Source: Echinococcus granulosus | Lineage: Eukaryota; Platyhelminthes; Cestoda; Cyclophyllidea; Taeniidae | Length of the DNA: 64,000 nucleotides | NCBI RefSeq assembly: GCF_000524195.1 | Contig: NW_020170395.1 | Coordinates: 752,718 to 816,717 of the forward strand | Reading direction: 5' to 3' | Part shown: positions 24,801 to 37,300 of the stretch, piece after piece | Layout of the letters: each line of letters opens with the position of its first letter | Position numbering within the stretch: position 1 is the first letter of the stretch | Notes under the pieces: generated by a model | Told to the model about the DNA's origin: nothing | The model's input: the letters and a program-made list of their open reading frames with translations, nothing else | Databases searched by the model: none | Program-made: the position numbers and the translations under genes

Positions 24801-27800
24801 AACAGTAGGTATCCGTGGGCTCGGGTTTTCCACCTTTGTTCACAAGAGATTTGGTCACTGCGCTATTCCATGTACCCACATACCATCACCCTTGATTAAT
24901 GGTGCTTGGGTTGGACTGGCCTGAGACGTATGCAGGCTACTAGGGCGTAATTTGCCACGGTAAGCACTTGCTACTGGGGGCAGTATCTCCACAATAGCAC
25001 CTCTTTTCATAAGTGTAAGATCAACAGTTCCTCTTTGCCTCGAACGAATCTCTCAATTCGTTGTTGCCTTACAGGGCGAGATGATCGATAGGATAGAGTT
25101 CAACGTGGACCAGGCAGTGGACTACATCGAGACAGCGAAGGCGGACACCAAGAAAGCAGTGAAGTACCAGAGCGCCGCACGAAAGGTAGCCCCCTCAGTC
25201 CCCATCCCTTTCCTTATCTGTTGTAACGCTGTCGTGTCAAATACATTGCATGTTGTCGTCCTACTTGTCCCAAGCCAGCGCCAACACAGATATGGCGGTC
25301 GAATTTGTGTAAAATTTATCTGCACTGGTAGGAGTGTTTCCCCTATTCCCACATACTTTGTTCATGGAGTAGGAAGTTTCACACGAAAATGACTGCACTA
25401 AAGCGAGGCCGGCAAACGAATTTTGGACAAAAAGGTTGATAAATAAAGCTGAGGTTCATTTGCTCGAAAATGGGAACAGTAGTGAGCCAAGTTTTAACAT
25501 TCATAACTTCACGGTGGTTCTATTTTGGTAATTGACCGTCTACTTTACTAGATCATTACTGCGACTGTGACCGCCCTTTGTGCATCTGGAACCTTCTGCC
25601 GACTTTTCGCTAAGAAAGACATTTTCTCTCATGGCCCTACTTTTATTTCCACTTCTGTCCGGAAGACGTATTAAAGGCAAAATCTTTCTGCCAAAGGAAT
25701 GTTTCACGAGTTTGAATGAAGCTAGAATTAGTTCATCAGACATTTTTCGTCACTGGCCATTTGGGCGCCGTCACGCATACATTCATTGTCTCAAGTTGGC
25801 CTTGTCGTAGTGTCGAAAATGAAGTTACCTCAAAAATTAAGAATGAACTTGAAGTGATATTCCGGATAGCATTATCAGCTCTCAGAAGGCAAGGACTATG
25901 GATAAATTAAAATGTGGGGGTCACCGTTATGACCTGATCTATGGCACCGCTGGCCGGATTAAGCCATGCGGCAGTTGTAATAGGTTTTCGGATGGATTTA
26001 CTTGGTGAGTACTTTACCCAAAGAAGCTGAAGATCTGGTGCTGGGTTATTTTCGTCTAACAGCTTGCGCCGTATCTGACACTTTTTGTCCCTGTTTTGCA
26101 TAGCTTTATGACTTCATTCGACTGCCTGATTTTCATAACCATCAATATGTTTAAAGCCGTTTTTATTCAAAAGTAATTCATTCCTCTTCTCTACAGAACA
26201 TTTTCAACGACAAAATTCGCTGTTCTACCAGGAAACTGTTTTGTGCGTTTGGATGCAGTCAAATCGTCAATGCCTAAAGATTCGTTGTCAACGGCCATTT
26301 ATCGCCGTAGATGCGTTAATTACCTTGGGTTGCTTTTAGTGTGGCTCCAAAAATCCTGCGGGCGCTAAGGACATTCGAAATGTAGGAAATTAGTAGATTT
26401 CTGGGTGACCGTAGATGTAGCGACTAGGAGCATGGAAATGAATGTTTGGTTAGCCTCGAGCGGTCATGAACTTGTGGAGGTAATCGGACGTCACCATTTG
26501 ACGATAAGCTCGACGCTAAATACCCAATAACCAACTATAAGCAACGACATTCCTGTAGTGATCGCTGTTTTAGCACTTGTTTTATATCTGTGGTCCAATA
26601 AGTAAAACACGGAAAAACCTGCGAATTCATCACTATTTCTCTACCAGACGTTTTCTTTATTTGTTTTTATCCAGCAATGATGATTTGCGTTCTTGAATGG
26701 CACCAAAAAATTGACATTTGAAGGTCGTTACGTTGTAGATACGTCAATTTGGTCTCTGGTTGACGGTACTAAAATATCCCACTAAACTACACCATGAACT
26801 GGCGGTGGACTCAGGGTTAAGGGTTGTGAGAGGTGTAGGATGAAAATGACTGCCAACATGCATTGACTGCATTCCAAGGTGAATTTGTGGCTCATCGTTG
26901 CTGTCGTATCAAGCTGGAAATCGGTTCACTTATTTCCAAATCAGGTGAAGGCTAGATGGTCACGATAGAGGCTTCGTTCAACCCGTTCTGCTACTTTTCT
27001 GGTCACATTTTTGCATGCTTACATTCTTTTACCAACTATGCGACACGAGAAATTGCTATTTGCGCTTACGACGAGTCCATTGTCACCTAATCCTAGACAT
27101 GACGACTGTGGACTGGAATTATTTCAACTTTGTTTATAACCATTTAATAATGTTCACTTAGCGATTGGTTCGGATAAGCTCTAAAATCTTATCAACTATT
27201 AAAGGCGATTTGAGGAAATTGTAACTTCTTTAAGGGATAACTACGAGAGCGCTTATGATCCTCAATCTAGTAGAACACGAACGATGAGATTACGAAGTTT
27301 GTCCTTTTCATTAGCGTTACTTGGTGATGAAAATAGCGGAAGTTGACTGCCACCTAGCAGGAGGCTGCTGACGCACCAGCCTCGCATGAATAAGCAAACA
27401 ATTGACGGCAGTCTCTCTCTCTCCCTCCTGCCCACTAGCACGAGAATTGGGCAAAGATACGGCCGCTGTAGTCTCTCTCGCCCACCACCAGCAGCCAAAT
27501 AGCACACCATGCGGCGCCGGTTAAAGCGCACAGCACTTTCCCCACCAGTCTCGCGTGGTTTACTTTACTAGTAGGACTGATTGTATTGGGATGCAGGAAA
27601 TGTCGGAATGGAAGGAGTTTTTGTATTGGTCGATTGTTCACGCAGCATTGGTATCATCGAAAAAACCTTTGTTCATAGTGGTCTTCAAAAAAGTCAGCAC
27701 CTCAGATGACATGATGTGTTTGAGGTTGAACTTTTCCAAAACTCACTGACTACCAGATCTTGGATTTTGGAAACTACCTATATGAAAAATAACATTTAAG

Positions 27801-30800
27801 TACCGCGATTTATGCCTACCCATAAGGGGCAAATTTTGTACCTCCGAGTTTGGCACAAAGCTGGATAAACTAAAGTAATTACCTAGAAACTCATTATTTT
27901 GTGAATTTCCAATGTCACTTAATAGCAGTTCTAGTGACCCAATGCCCTGAACTGTGGAAACCATTTGTCGTGATATGCACGCATCTCGGTAGATGGTGTG
28001 GAGACATGGTGGCAGAAATCTGCTGCCTCCTTCCTTCTTAGGGTCCCGTTGAACCGAAAAATGTTTGGATTTCGTCAAATGATGCGAAGTCTGCGCCAAG
28101 GCAAAGTCACCGAATTCCCTCGAGTAGCCCCTTAGCCGTACCAATGTGGGAATTGAGAGATGAAAAGAAACCTCTTAAGTCGCATTCGTGGGAAGCTAAA
28201 AAGCGGCAAATTTTGGGCGAATTGACGGGCATTTTGGAAAGTAATGATTTGAGTTTCTGGTGAAAATAAAATCAGCAACACGTTTGCACCACAAAGTTCT
28301 AGACCACGAGGTTACCGTCACCAGACTCCGTTTTTCATTTCGGGCTGGTAGCACAATGTGGTAGTGCCACTGGTCGCCAGCCACTCTAATAATGCGACAA
28401 TTCTGCGAGCGCATAAATTATGCCCAAGGCATGTAGCCTGCTCCTTTTACGCACTGTAGCTGAATTATCGTAGCAGATCCCCACAACGTCTCAGGGTTGC
28501 GAATTCCACTGAACATGATCGCTTTTTGTCAAAAACAAGTCTTTATTCAGGTAAAACGGTGTTGATCTACTGACAGCAAATGATGTAGGCTTTTTTAGAC
28601 CCGAAAATTGCTAATTTTATGAGAACTAAGCAACTATAGTGAGGTTTAATGAATGGTTAAACTTCTGTATGAAAGCTGCAAATACAGGCCACAATTTTGA
28701 TTCGCAAAGTGCGTCAAGTTTAACTTCAGAAAACGGCAAAATGTGCGCCAGCTCTGTTGGCTGCACTTACACATTGGCGGGTGATCGCATTCAGTGTGTA
28801 GTTTGCAGTCTGCATCAAGAATCGAGTGTTCAGGAAGTGTGGAGAACCCCTACATTAGGCGGAGCTGACATTTCCAGACATGCGCCTCGATTAAGGGAAC
28901 GGTATAAATGGTGCAGTTGTTATCGAAAAATGAATTTATATCTTTTTCCATATTTTACGACCTTACACACATACAATTCGACCCCTTAGACATTCTAGAT
29001 GACAATTTTTCTACCTCGAACAACTGATCTCTTACGTTCTCATGATCATGTGGGAGCTACTCTCCTGCAGTTAGGGTGTCGAAGACTGAGGGCGCTAGAA
29101 GAGGTGCCTTCGACTAGACTAACTCTTCATATTTTGATGATCTTAATCTATTCCGAAATTCCACTTGTGGAATTGTCACTTTGTAAATAATTTTCGAAAT
29201 TAGACGTGATACCTGGCGATTCCGTGGACCAAATCGGAGCAAGTGCAGAAACTAACACTCACTACTTGAGTTACATGAGGTGCTTTCATGGTTAATTTTG
29301 CATCAAAAAGTACCCATTATTTACCTCATTGCACTAATGGCTTCCTGAATCACCAAACTGTTTCATTTTCGGCTGTTGCGTGGGATCACCTACCAGGATT
29401 GCCTCCTTACACTAAAGTAGCCCCTGTATGTGCCTGTGTGTGGAAGTCTTTTTTTGGCTCTCTGTTTACTACGTAGGCTGTCCACTATTGTTAATTCGGG
29501 AGGGAGAGGGAAGGGTGAGAAAAAAGGGTACTGGTAGTCACTACACTCATTTTCTTAGGGCTGTGTTGTCTGTTCGTCCATCCATCGGTCCATCCATCTT
29601 CTCTTCCCACACTGACGTAATTCTCTTCTGTGGGTGTGGGATGAGAGTGCCAGATTGTTTGCCTACTTAAAGGTGATGGTCAGTAAGTTAATGAAGCTAT
29701 TTAGGACAGACTGTCCACTTTCCCTCCACAAAGTCATTTATTCATCAATGGAAATCCCGAGTGACTGGCCCTGCAGGTATGCGCTATGCAGATATGGAAA
29801 TCGGAAAGTCCGTGAATGGATGCTACTTGGGTTTTGCAAAGAAGACTGTGTCCAGTTCATCTGCCTTTGACAGAATTTATCACAATTTATTGGATAGCTT
29901 TACTAATCTTTTCAAATATTTAACGACAATAAGTTTACCCAAATAATTGACTATTCCTTTAGCCCTGTTTTCCATAAAAAAATCACACCCGGATGCAGAA
30001 AATGCGCTTTTGCGACAACCAACAGTAGCTGTTAAAAATTAATGACCAGCCGCCGCCCCGATTTCAACTTCCATGTGTTTTAGTTGTGATTGTTACTATC
30101 ACCTATTTGCTGGCATTTTGGTCTGTGGAACGTCTTCACTCAGTTTGCTCCTCAGAAAACGTTCCATGCTTCCTCAAAAACTTTTATCAAAATTAGATTC
30201 AGATCTTCAGGCAGTCTTATAGCTCTAATTCTTACGGAAGTGTAAGACGATTTGGGGTAAAGCACAAAATCTCAGCCATCCACGAGAACCCCAAATGCAT
30301 TTTTCCAGAGACCCCCAACTAGAACCCATTGTGGTCTCTATGCGTGTGCGCAGTTGTGAAAGTCGCCATGCTCATAAACTTCACTGCACTTTGTTGGATA
30401 CATGCACCAATTGCATTATTTTATTTACTCATTTGCCAACCCCTGATATGATTTTATAATCCAGCCTCATGTCGAAATACATTTGGCGAAAGGTGGCAGA
30501 GAAGATTCTTTAAAATCCCTTGTTGAAAGTTCTGCGCCCTCTAGACTTTGTTGTAACAGTTATCGAAATACACTTCACTATAGGCCATGTGCTACGTTTG
30601 TGGGTTTGTTTTTTACTTCAGGACTGTTGGATACCGGGCCGTGAGAGGTTTTCTTTCCATCACAACAAAATTTCAAAACCGCTGCTGTGAACTCAAGAAT
30701 GTCAAGTCATTAATAGGCCCATAAAAACACAATTAGTTTGGAGCGGTTAGGTACACTTCTTTGATCGAATGGGAAATTAAGAGAACCTGCGGAAGACCGC

Positions 30801-33800
30801 ACAACGATAAAGGCATGCGGACCAGGTGAAATCGCAAAAAACAAAACAAGCTGAAAATTGGTAGAATAAAACGAAATACTGAATTATTCCGGATTTCATT
30901 TGAGAAATCGTCTGCAGTACTGAGTAAATAAAAGAAACTAAGTGAAACACCACTGACGATTTGTTTGACCATGCAGCGCCCTAGGACAATGCAAAGTCGA
31001 CTAAAATTCCCAAAATCACACGCTCATTCTTCGTTTTTATGCGTTTTTAAAAAAAGGAGCATTTATTTTGGGTCGGCCTTTGGCATTGCCATCTTGTGAC
31101 TTTAATATTTGACTTTTCTTCCACTCGCTCTACTAAGCCTACTCAAATATGCGTTTAACACCAGCGTCACACATACGTGACATGTGGATTATAACAGCTT
31201 ATGATGACTAGCCGAACCAAATAGTGTCGGTAACAAGCCTGTTCAGTTTAAACCAAAAAAATGCATGTAGACTGAGCCTGCTGAAGAAACAATTATTCAC
31301 TATTACTGTGCGTACACAAAGCTAAAGGGAACAGTTGCCCGGGTCTGGGATAATGACAAAATTAATTCACCTACCGTGTTTTTGGAAGGTCATCTTCACA
31401 GCAGTCCTTGAGCTCCGGGCGAGTGCACGCGTGAATTGTCCATTAATTTTACATTTCCGTAAAAGGAGTACCTGGAGCACGTTTGTGGTCCTTTTGTCTT
31501 TCATTTACTTATCCCATTCTTTAAGCTTATGTAGGCTTTAAATTTGTTCCAAATAGACGACAAGTATTGCTTACTCTGCCGAACGTATTGCGGCAATCCG
31601 GTTCGGGTGATACATCGTGCATCCGCATTCTTCATTACTTTATCAACACTGTGGAACCGCGATAATTTCCCCAGCATCTTTTCCTCAATCACGTCCCTGC
31701 GGTCTGCACCAAATTCGCTCATCCTATGTGCATTTTTGTAAGAAAGACAAAGGAAATCATTAGCCACTAATGAAAAAGCCCAAAAAGCCTCATAAATAGT
31801 TTTTTTTGGCACATGTTTTAGCGCCACTAGAATGCTCTAACCAACTGTCAAAACTTTGATGGATCTTCATCTTCCGCACGTTGCCTGTCGAGCTCATGCT
31901 GAAGCATTAAACTACCGACTTTTCCTGCCCAATCGTAATCTGTTTTTAATCGCAGCATCGCACTGAATGGCATTGTGCAGACTGCCACCTGGTCGCAATA
32001 CGCTCTAGTCATAACACAACGTCAAATAGATTTCATTTTTTGTACAGCTCATTGCTCCGCAGACCACTTTTAACAGCAAATAATAGCTGATCGGCATGTG
32101 TTCGCTCAACGCAAAGGCGAGCGCATCGAAATCTGTGGCAGCGACATCAACCCGAATGGGGCAGGTGTAGTGGGATTGCCCTTTCGTGGGAAAAAGGCAT
32201 CCCGGCCGGGAGAAGGAGTTAATAAGTAGCAAGCAGGCAATGCCCGGAAAGGGCATGACTGACTGAGCGCGCCTGGTGCGGGCATGCGCGGGCTTGAAAT
32301 CAATTTCAACTTGCCAGAGGGAGCAACGGCAGCGGACCTTCTAACTCCCTGACTGACATATACAACCCACCCACTCACACGCGCACGCCTACCTTGGCGC
32401 GTGGAGGTGCGTGCGCACGAGACAGTTTGTCCCCTCCCTTGCACCCACACGCTCACACGTGCGCACGCAGCCAGACACACGCGCGTTCCGACCTCGTGCC
32501 AACGGGGGTTGTGAGCGCCGTTAGCGTGTTGATTGGCTCCGCGTGGCTACAACAGCTACACTTCTAGGAGGTGCTACTGTGATGAGCAACAGCACTGCTG
32601 CATGCATCGCATTTCCGCGACTACAATCCTCCAACGCCGAGGGAGGGGGGAGAGTGGGGAGGGTGCGAGTACGGTGCGTATGACGTGGAGGGACTGGAGG
32701 AGGTGAAAAAGCATCACTTTCGCCCACAAAAATACATGTTTTTCTCTGTCTGTAGGCCCACATTTCATTCTGCGGAGCATAAAAATTTTAAAAGCATCTC
32801 GTCGATTGAAGCGCAACCACATTCCTGTTTGGAATAGAAAACAGCCCGGAATTGAAATACTTACCTAAAATACCTTTATAGCAGTGGATTATTGTTTAAG
32901 AGGGAAACCAAACTCACGTTAAAGTGGTTTCGGCAAAGCTATTTTGTTTTTTTGATTTAGTACAAACAGAATTCCAATGCCAATTCACGAATGAAGTAAA
33001 GATTGCACTGAGAAATGTGAATGTCGGTAGCAATGGAAGTTGCACCTTGTTTAGGTCAATCACTTGGCAGACTTATACGTGCCCAAGGAATAGAAAAGCT
33101 TCCCTCTTGAAATTACAAACGGAAACTTGTAAATGTTTTGGCAGCAATGTGTAGATGAAATGTGCATTTCTATTTATATTTGATGACTTTAAAACAGTCT
33201 CCGTTAGTGTCTTTCCTCAACAAAGGAATTTAAACAGGCTTAAAATTACTGCAGAATTTCACTTAAAAAAGAGGACTTTTCAAGTGCTGCTTCATTATTT
33301 TTTTATTAAGCGGATTTCAGACACTAAAATTGTCAATTAGAAGCTTTGAAGAGGCGATTGCAGTCAAAGGTGGACTAGCCGAATAATTTGGGGTGGTGTT
33401 GACAGAAGCGCTCCGGTTTATTCCTTCCAACCCTTGATAGAAATTCTGTGTTCTTAGAGGTGGAAAACCTTTGCCAGTGAGACCACAGTGGTGGCTTCAA
33501 TGGGCAGTTAGGAATAGTTACCTACTAAGTAGTTCAGCCGAAACAATTAAAGGTTTTCTTTTAGTCACACAGAATCAGGAATCGCACCCCTTCCACGTAA
33601 ATGAAAATGTTTTGTGCGGCCATATTAGGATGAAAAACGGTCTTGGTGACAGTTTTCTGCATTAGAAAATGAAGTATGAATTTCACAGAATAAAATTGAA
33701 CAATTCGTTGACTAATTCCGGTTCCGTAGAAATGTTTTTCGTAGCTCTACTGCTTCATACTCTACACTCGGTGAATTTTCAAAAAATGGACTGGATTTCA

Positions 33801-34368
33801 AATATTACTATTTCATTTTGGTTTTATGGCAATAATAAAATGGAAAATTAATTTTTGTGCGAAATTATGACCCGTGCCAGACTATTTGCCTTTTGAAGGG
33901 AAAAGTTGACAGGAAGTAGAATGATCGGTGTTGATTAAAGCAGTACCTCTCCAATTCCGGAAAGTGTGAAAGCAGACTCGGTGAGCAAATGGTTTTCTCC
34001 CTTACGAGTATCTAAGTAGAAGTAATGTAGGCGACCCAAAGCATTCCTGCCACGGCCTTTACATGATTCTGAAGAGGTAGGTATCTTTATAAATAAATCG
34101 GTTTTCAGTGGCATCGAATCAAATGCTATGCAAATGACAGACTGATCGTGACGTGTTTGTAATCCAAGCGAAGGTTAAAGTTTGCATGTTAAAACACTTT
34201 GCATGTTACCTTTTTCATCATGCAAACTTCCCTAACGCCTACAAAAATGTTCGGCAGGGAAGTAACCTTATTAACCTTTTTTTTTAGAAACTCGTAATCA
34301 TTGGTGTCTGCGTAGCAATCTTGATATGCATTCTCATCGGTATTATCGTCGGTTTCGTACCGAAATAA
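12889..34368 (+). CDS. STX1: Syntaxin-1, plasma-membrane t-SNARE
   Basis: Qa-SNARE of exocytosis, pairing with SNAP-25 and synaptobrevin and regulated by Munc18. Nine exons, all in phase: 12889-12921, 15134-15317, 17175-17249, 17291-17364, 18906-19014, 21246-21319, 24130-24267, 25075-25185 and 34288-34368; 292 aa (human STX1A 288). Exon 1 encodes the short Munc18-binding N-peptide [11 protein letters not shown]. The Habc helices run from about residue 32 ([14 protein letters not shown]) to about 160, with [11 protein letters not shown] at the third exon pair's end. The linker carries [16 protein letters not shown]. The SNARE motif spans about 190-255; the zero-layer glutamine is Q229 in VESQGEM. 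The last exon encodes a single ~22-residue membrane anchor ending VPK. The region [13 protein letters not shown] precedes the anchor. A short upstream frame, MVLPCPS then stop, precedes the ATG. The final intron is 9.1 kb. An AATAAA at 35168 is a candidate poly(A) signal. Confidence 0.96.
20881..20896 (+). repeat. Poly-G run in syntaxin-1 intron 5
   Basis: Sixteen consecutive G on the plus strand, the longest homopolymer noticed. It lies in the 19015-21245 intron, near a GGT/GAT-type repeat (about 20789-20810). It could form a quadruplex and is a likely place for sequencing or assembly error. Confidence 0.9.
25186..34287. other. 9.1 kb syntaxin-1 intron 8 without recognised exons
   Basis: AT-rich intron separating the SNARE-motif exons from the membrane-anchor exon. 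I looked for an alternative hydrophobic last exon and found none that I could support. It contains a CT-rich and GC-richer patch at about 27340-27560 and a GC-rich, CpG-containing island at about 32130-32720. No recognisable transposase or reverse transcriptase was seen. Confidence 0.6.
32130..32720. other. GC-rich, CpG-containing island inside syntaxin-1 intron 8
   Basis: Within very AT-rich surroundings, this stretch is rich in GC and in alternating purine-pyrimidine runs such as ACACGCGCACGC and GTGCGTGCGCACGAG (about 32370-32490). Such sequence favours Z-DNA. It could be an internal promoter, an enhancer or an inserted repeat; no coding sequence was recognised. A smaller patch with similar CACACGCACGTGCGC sequence lies at about 39605-39630. 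Confidence 0.4.
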
Positions 34369-37300
34369 AAGGTCCTCAAACTGACAGAAGAAGGCAATCA
34401 AGACTACCGATAGCCCATTGCAGTGGCTCAGTTCATTTATTCCCTGCTCCTTTGTCCTCCTCACCGTACCGATTTATTTCCAACCCCGTAGAGCAAACGG
34501 AGGCACAAACGTACTCATTTACACGCCTCCCACCTCCCTGTAATTGCTGAGTTCATTGGACTGATGCGGGGAGATGAGGGGTCAGTACGGTGTCTGTTTC
34601 AGTTCAGCGTTTTATCCAGACCAATCCTATCTATAATGAGCATTCCGTTATTGAGATATATTATCTTCATGTGTACATACATATATATATTTATGGCTGT
34701 TTCTGATACGTAAGGGAGATCCCCCCCCACATGTCTTCCCCCAACCCCCTCTTCTTTACCTCTGCCTCCCTGAACCGCATTTTCGGACTAGGATATTGAT
34801 TTTGATTTGTAAGCCCTATCAAAATAATCCTATCATATAACGCGATGCTTTTCCCCTCCCATTCCAACCCACGCCATCTGGCCAACCAATCAACCAACCG
34901 CCCATGTCCCTCTCACTTTGGTCTCACGACTATGCAACTATCACCCTTCTTTCGCCTTCTCACCGTTACGCAGACATTCCAACCTTCAAAATTATCGACC
35001 ATTTATTGGCTTGCATTCCCTCTCGATATCTTGTCTCCTCTCGCCTCACCCCTTCGCACAATTCCTCGCCTCCTCCTCCGCCTCATCCCACTCCTAGCGT
35101 CTCTTTTCCTGTGAAATATTGTGAAGTTTTTCTTAACCTCTCGCGGTTCGTGAATATTTGTGCAGTAAATAAATAACTCCTTTGGTTCTGCACAAGTGTC
35201 TTAATTGGCCGAGTACAGGGCACGGGGAGGTGGTTTGAAAATTGCTTGGTTAAAGTAAATTAAAATGAACCGAAAGAAATAGATAAAAGGCTTAAAATTG
35301 AGATACAACTGGCAAAAAGGGGTTTTACAAAAGCTTTTGTGTACAAAAGTCCAGATGTTTCAAAGGGGTTTGGCTGTTAATGAATGAAGGAGGATTATAA
35401 AAGCCTACCCCTATTGTGAAACTTGTAAGGCATATTTTGGAACATTAATAACTAAAAATAGTCATTCAATAGAAACGCCGTCCATCTCAATGCGGTTTCT
35501 GAGGTAATGACCATATGCATTTTTCAAATAGTCATTAATCGCCAGAGTAGCTATAGAAACCCACGAAAAAAGGGTGTCGTCGGGGCGGGGGGCGGGCGGT
35601 GCTGCGGAAGGTATGTAAAATGAGAATCTACGCGGCTGGCGATCAAGGCAATAAAAAAAGTTACTCTTGTATTGTCTACACTAAGATTGGAAGCTACATG
35701 TTAAAGCTTAAAAATGAGATAAAATTCAATTAAAATTCTTGTTTTTTTAAGTAAAATTTGTTCGCGAACAGGTCACGCATCCTGTGTTTATTAGTATATC
35801 ACCATGCCTTAAATGTGGATGCATTTAATAAGTTAAGGTTTGAGACGTGGATTTATATATTTCCACAATCTTAAGTCACTTAACCTCTGAAAGAGGACCT
35901 CCTGCTCTTAGTACAATTGTTTGTAAAATAGCTGACGAGCGGTGCGATACGATGCGATGGATGTTAATCCAGCTGGACAAAAGTGTACAAGTTGATGAAG
36001 TCACACAACAAAAGTTCACGTGGTTTCTGAATCTACGAGTAAAAGTCGGGCGACCTTTGAAATTAAAACACCACATTAGTGTAGAAAGCAATACTACACT
36101 GAGCTTTAAAGTACTACACAAACGGTATCCGAGCCACGTCCGAGTCGGATTAACAGCACTTTCTTCTTGATAAAAAAACTTTCGAACAAGAAGCAGGGAA
36201 GAAGTCTTTTCGCGGAGAAAAAACAAATTCAAAGGCCAAGTTAAAATGAATAGGGGACTCGGAAAGGATTAAAAAACTGAGCAAGTGTACATTCATGAAA
36301 AAACAAGCTTAACTGGCTTTTGAGGGATCGTATTGGTCAAGAGATCATCTTTTCAAATAATGAGAATTATTTTCCTAGACATATTTAATTACGCGGATCC
36401 CTCATTCCCTGCGATTCATTCGCCACCTTGATGTCCCGGCCTCTCGTTCAACCTTTCCTCCATACAGAAATGCCTTATTCCATCTATTCTTCAACCCTAT
36501 TTACCGGATGAGTCCACTAATTACATTGCTCCATAATAATTCAAGATCACTATCGGGATCGGAAGTTCAAAGGCGTTGGACAATATTGATCCTGTCCGTC
36601 ACACTGAAGAAAATGGTAGCATTGAAACCAATACCAGTAAGAATAAGACCCAGGCTATGCAATGAAATAATGCTACATCTAATCGGGCGCTTATTTATCC
36701 ACGGCCGTTACGTACGAAACCAATGCGACTGTCCGAAGCTTCAGTCTACTCCCGGGACGTCTCATAAACTTAAACACTAAAATGTCACGATTAAAAAGCA
36801 TTCGGTTCGATAGCATTATAAAAATCCCCCGACGCTCTTACATTTGCCACCAGGAGGCAGTGGTTCAATTTACCTGCGTCAAGACGGGCAGCAAAAAAAA
36901 CCATTAGAGGAGAGTTGCACCACGTCTGTTTGTCGAGAGATCAACAAAACTCCATCAGTGGCGTTGCCTTTGAAGTTTACCCAGCCGACTAATTTTTGTC
37001 CACCAGTTTAGGTGGTGGTGGTGGTGGTGGTATTGGCGAAAAGGGAACGCATCATCGGTACTAAAAGTGGGGCGATGGAAAAAGTTACTCAATCGTAACT
37101 GAAAAATGTCCATTTTGAGCATTCAACCCATCCCTTTTCTCTTTGTGATACTTACAGAATGATTGACCGTCTTTAATCTGAGAACAGCATTTTTTTCTGC
37201 CTAATCCGAGCTCTGCGGCTTATTGCATTCCCATTTCCCTTCATACACTAAATTGGTTTGTTGAGCACGCTTAGGTCGTCCCGACTACGGCGTTAGGGAA

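Noticed and set aside
28639..28989. Plus-strand frame of 116 codons in syntaxin-1 intron 8
   Set aside because: No family resemblance and no convincing splice sites in phase with the flanking syntaxin-1 exons.
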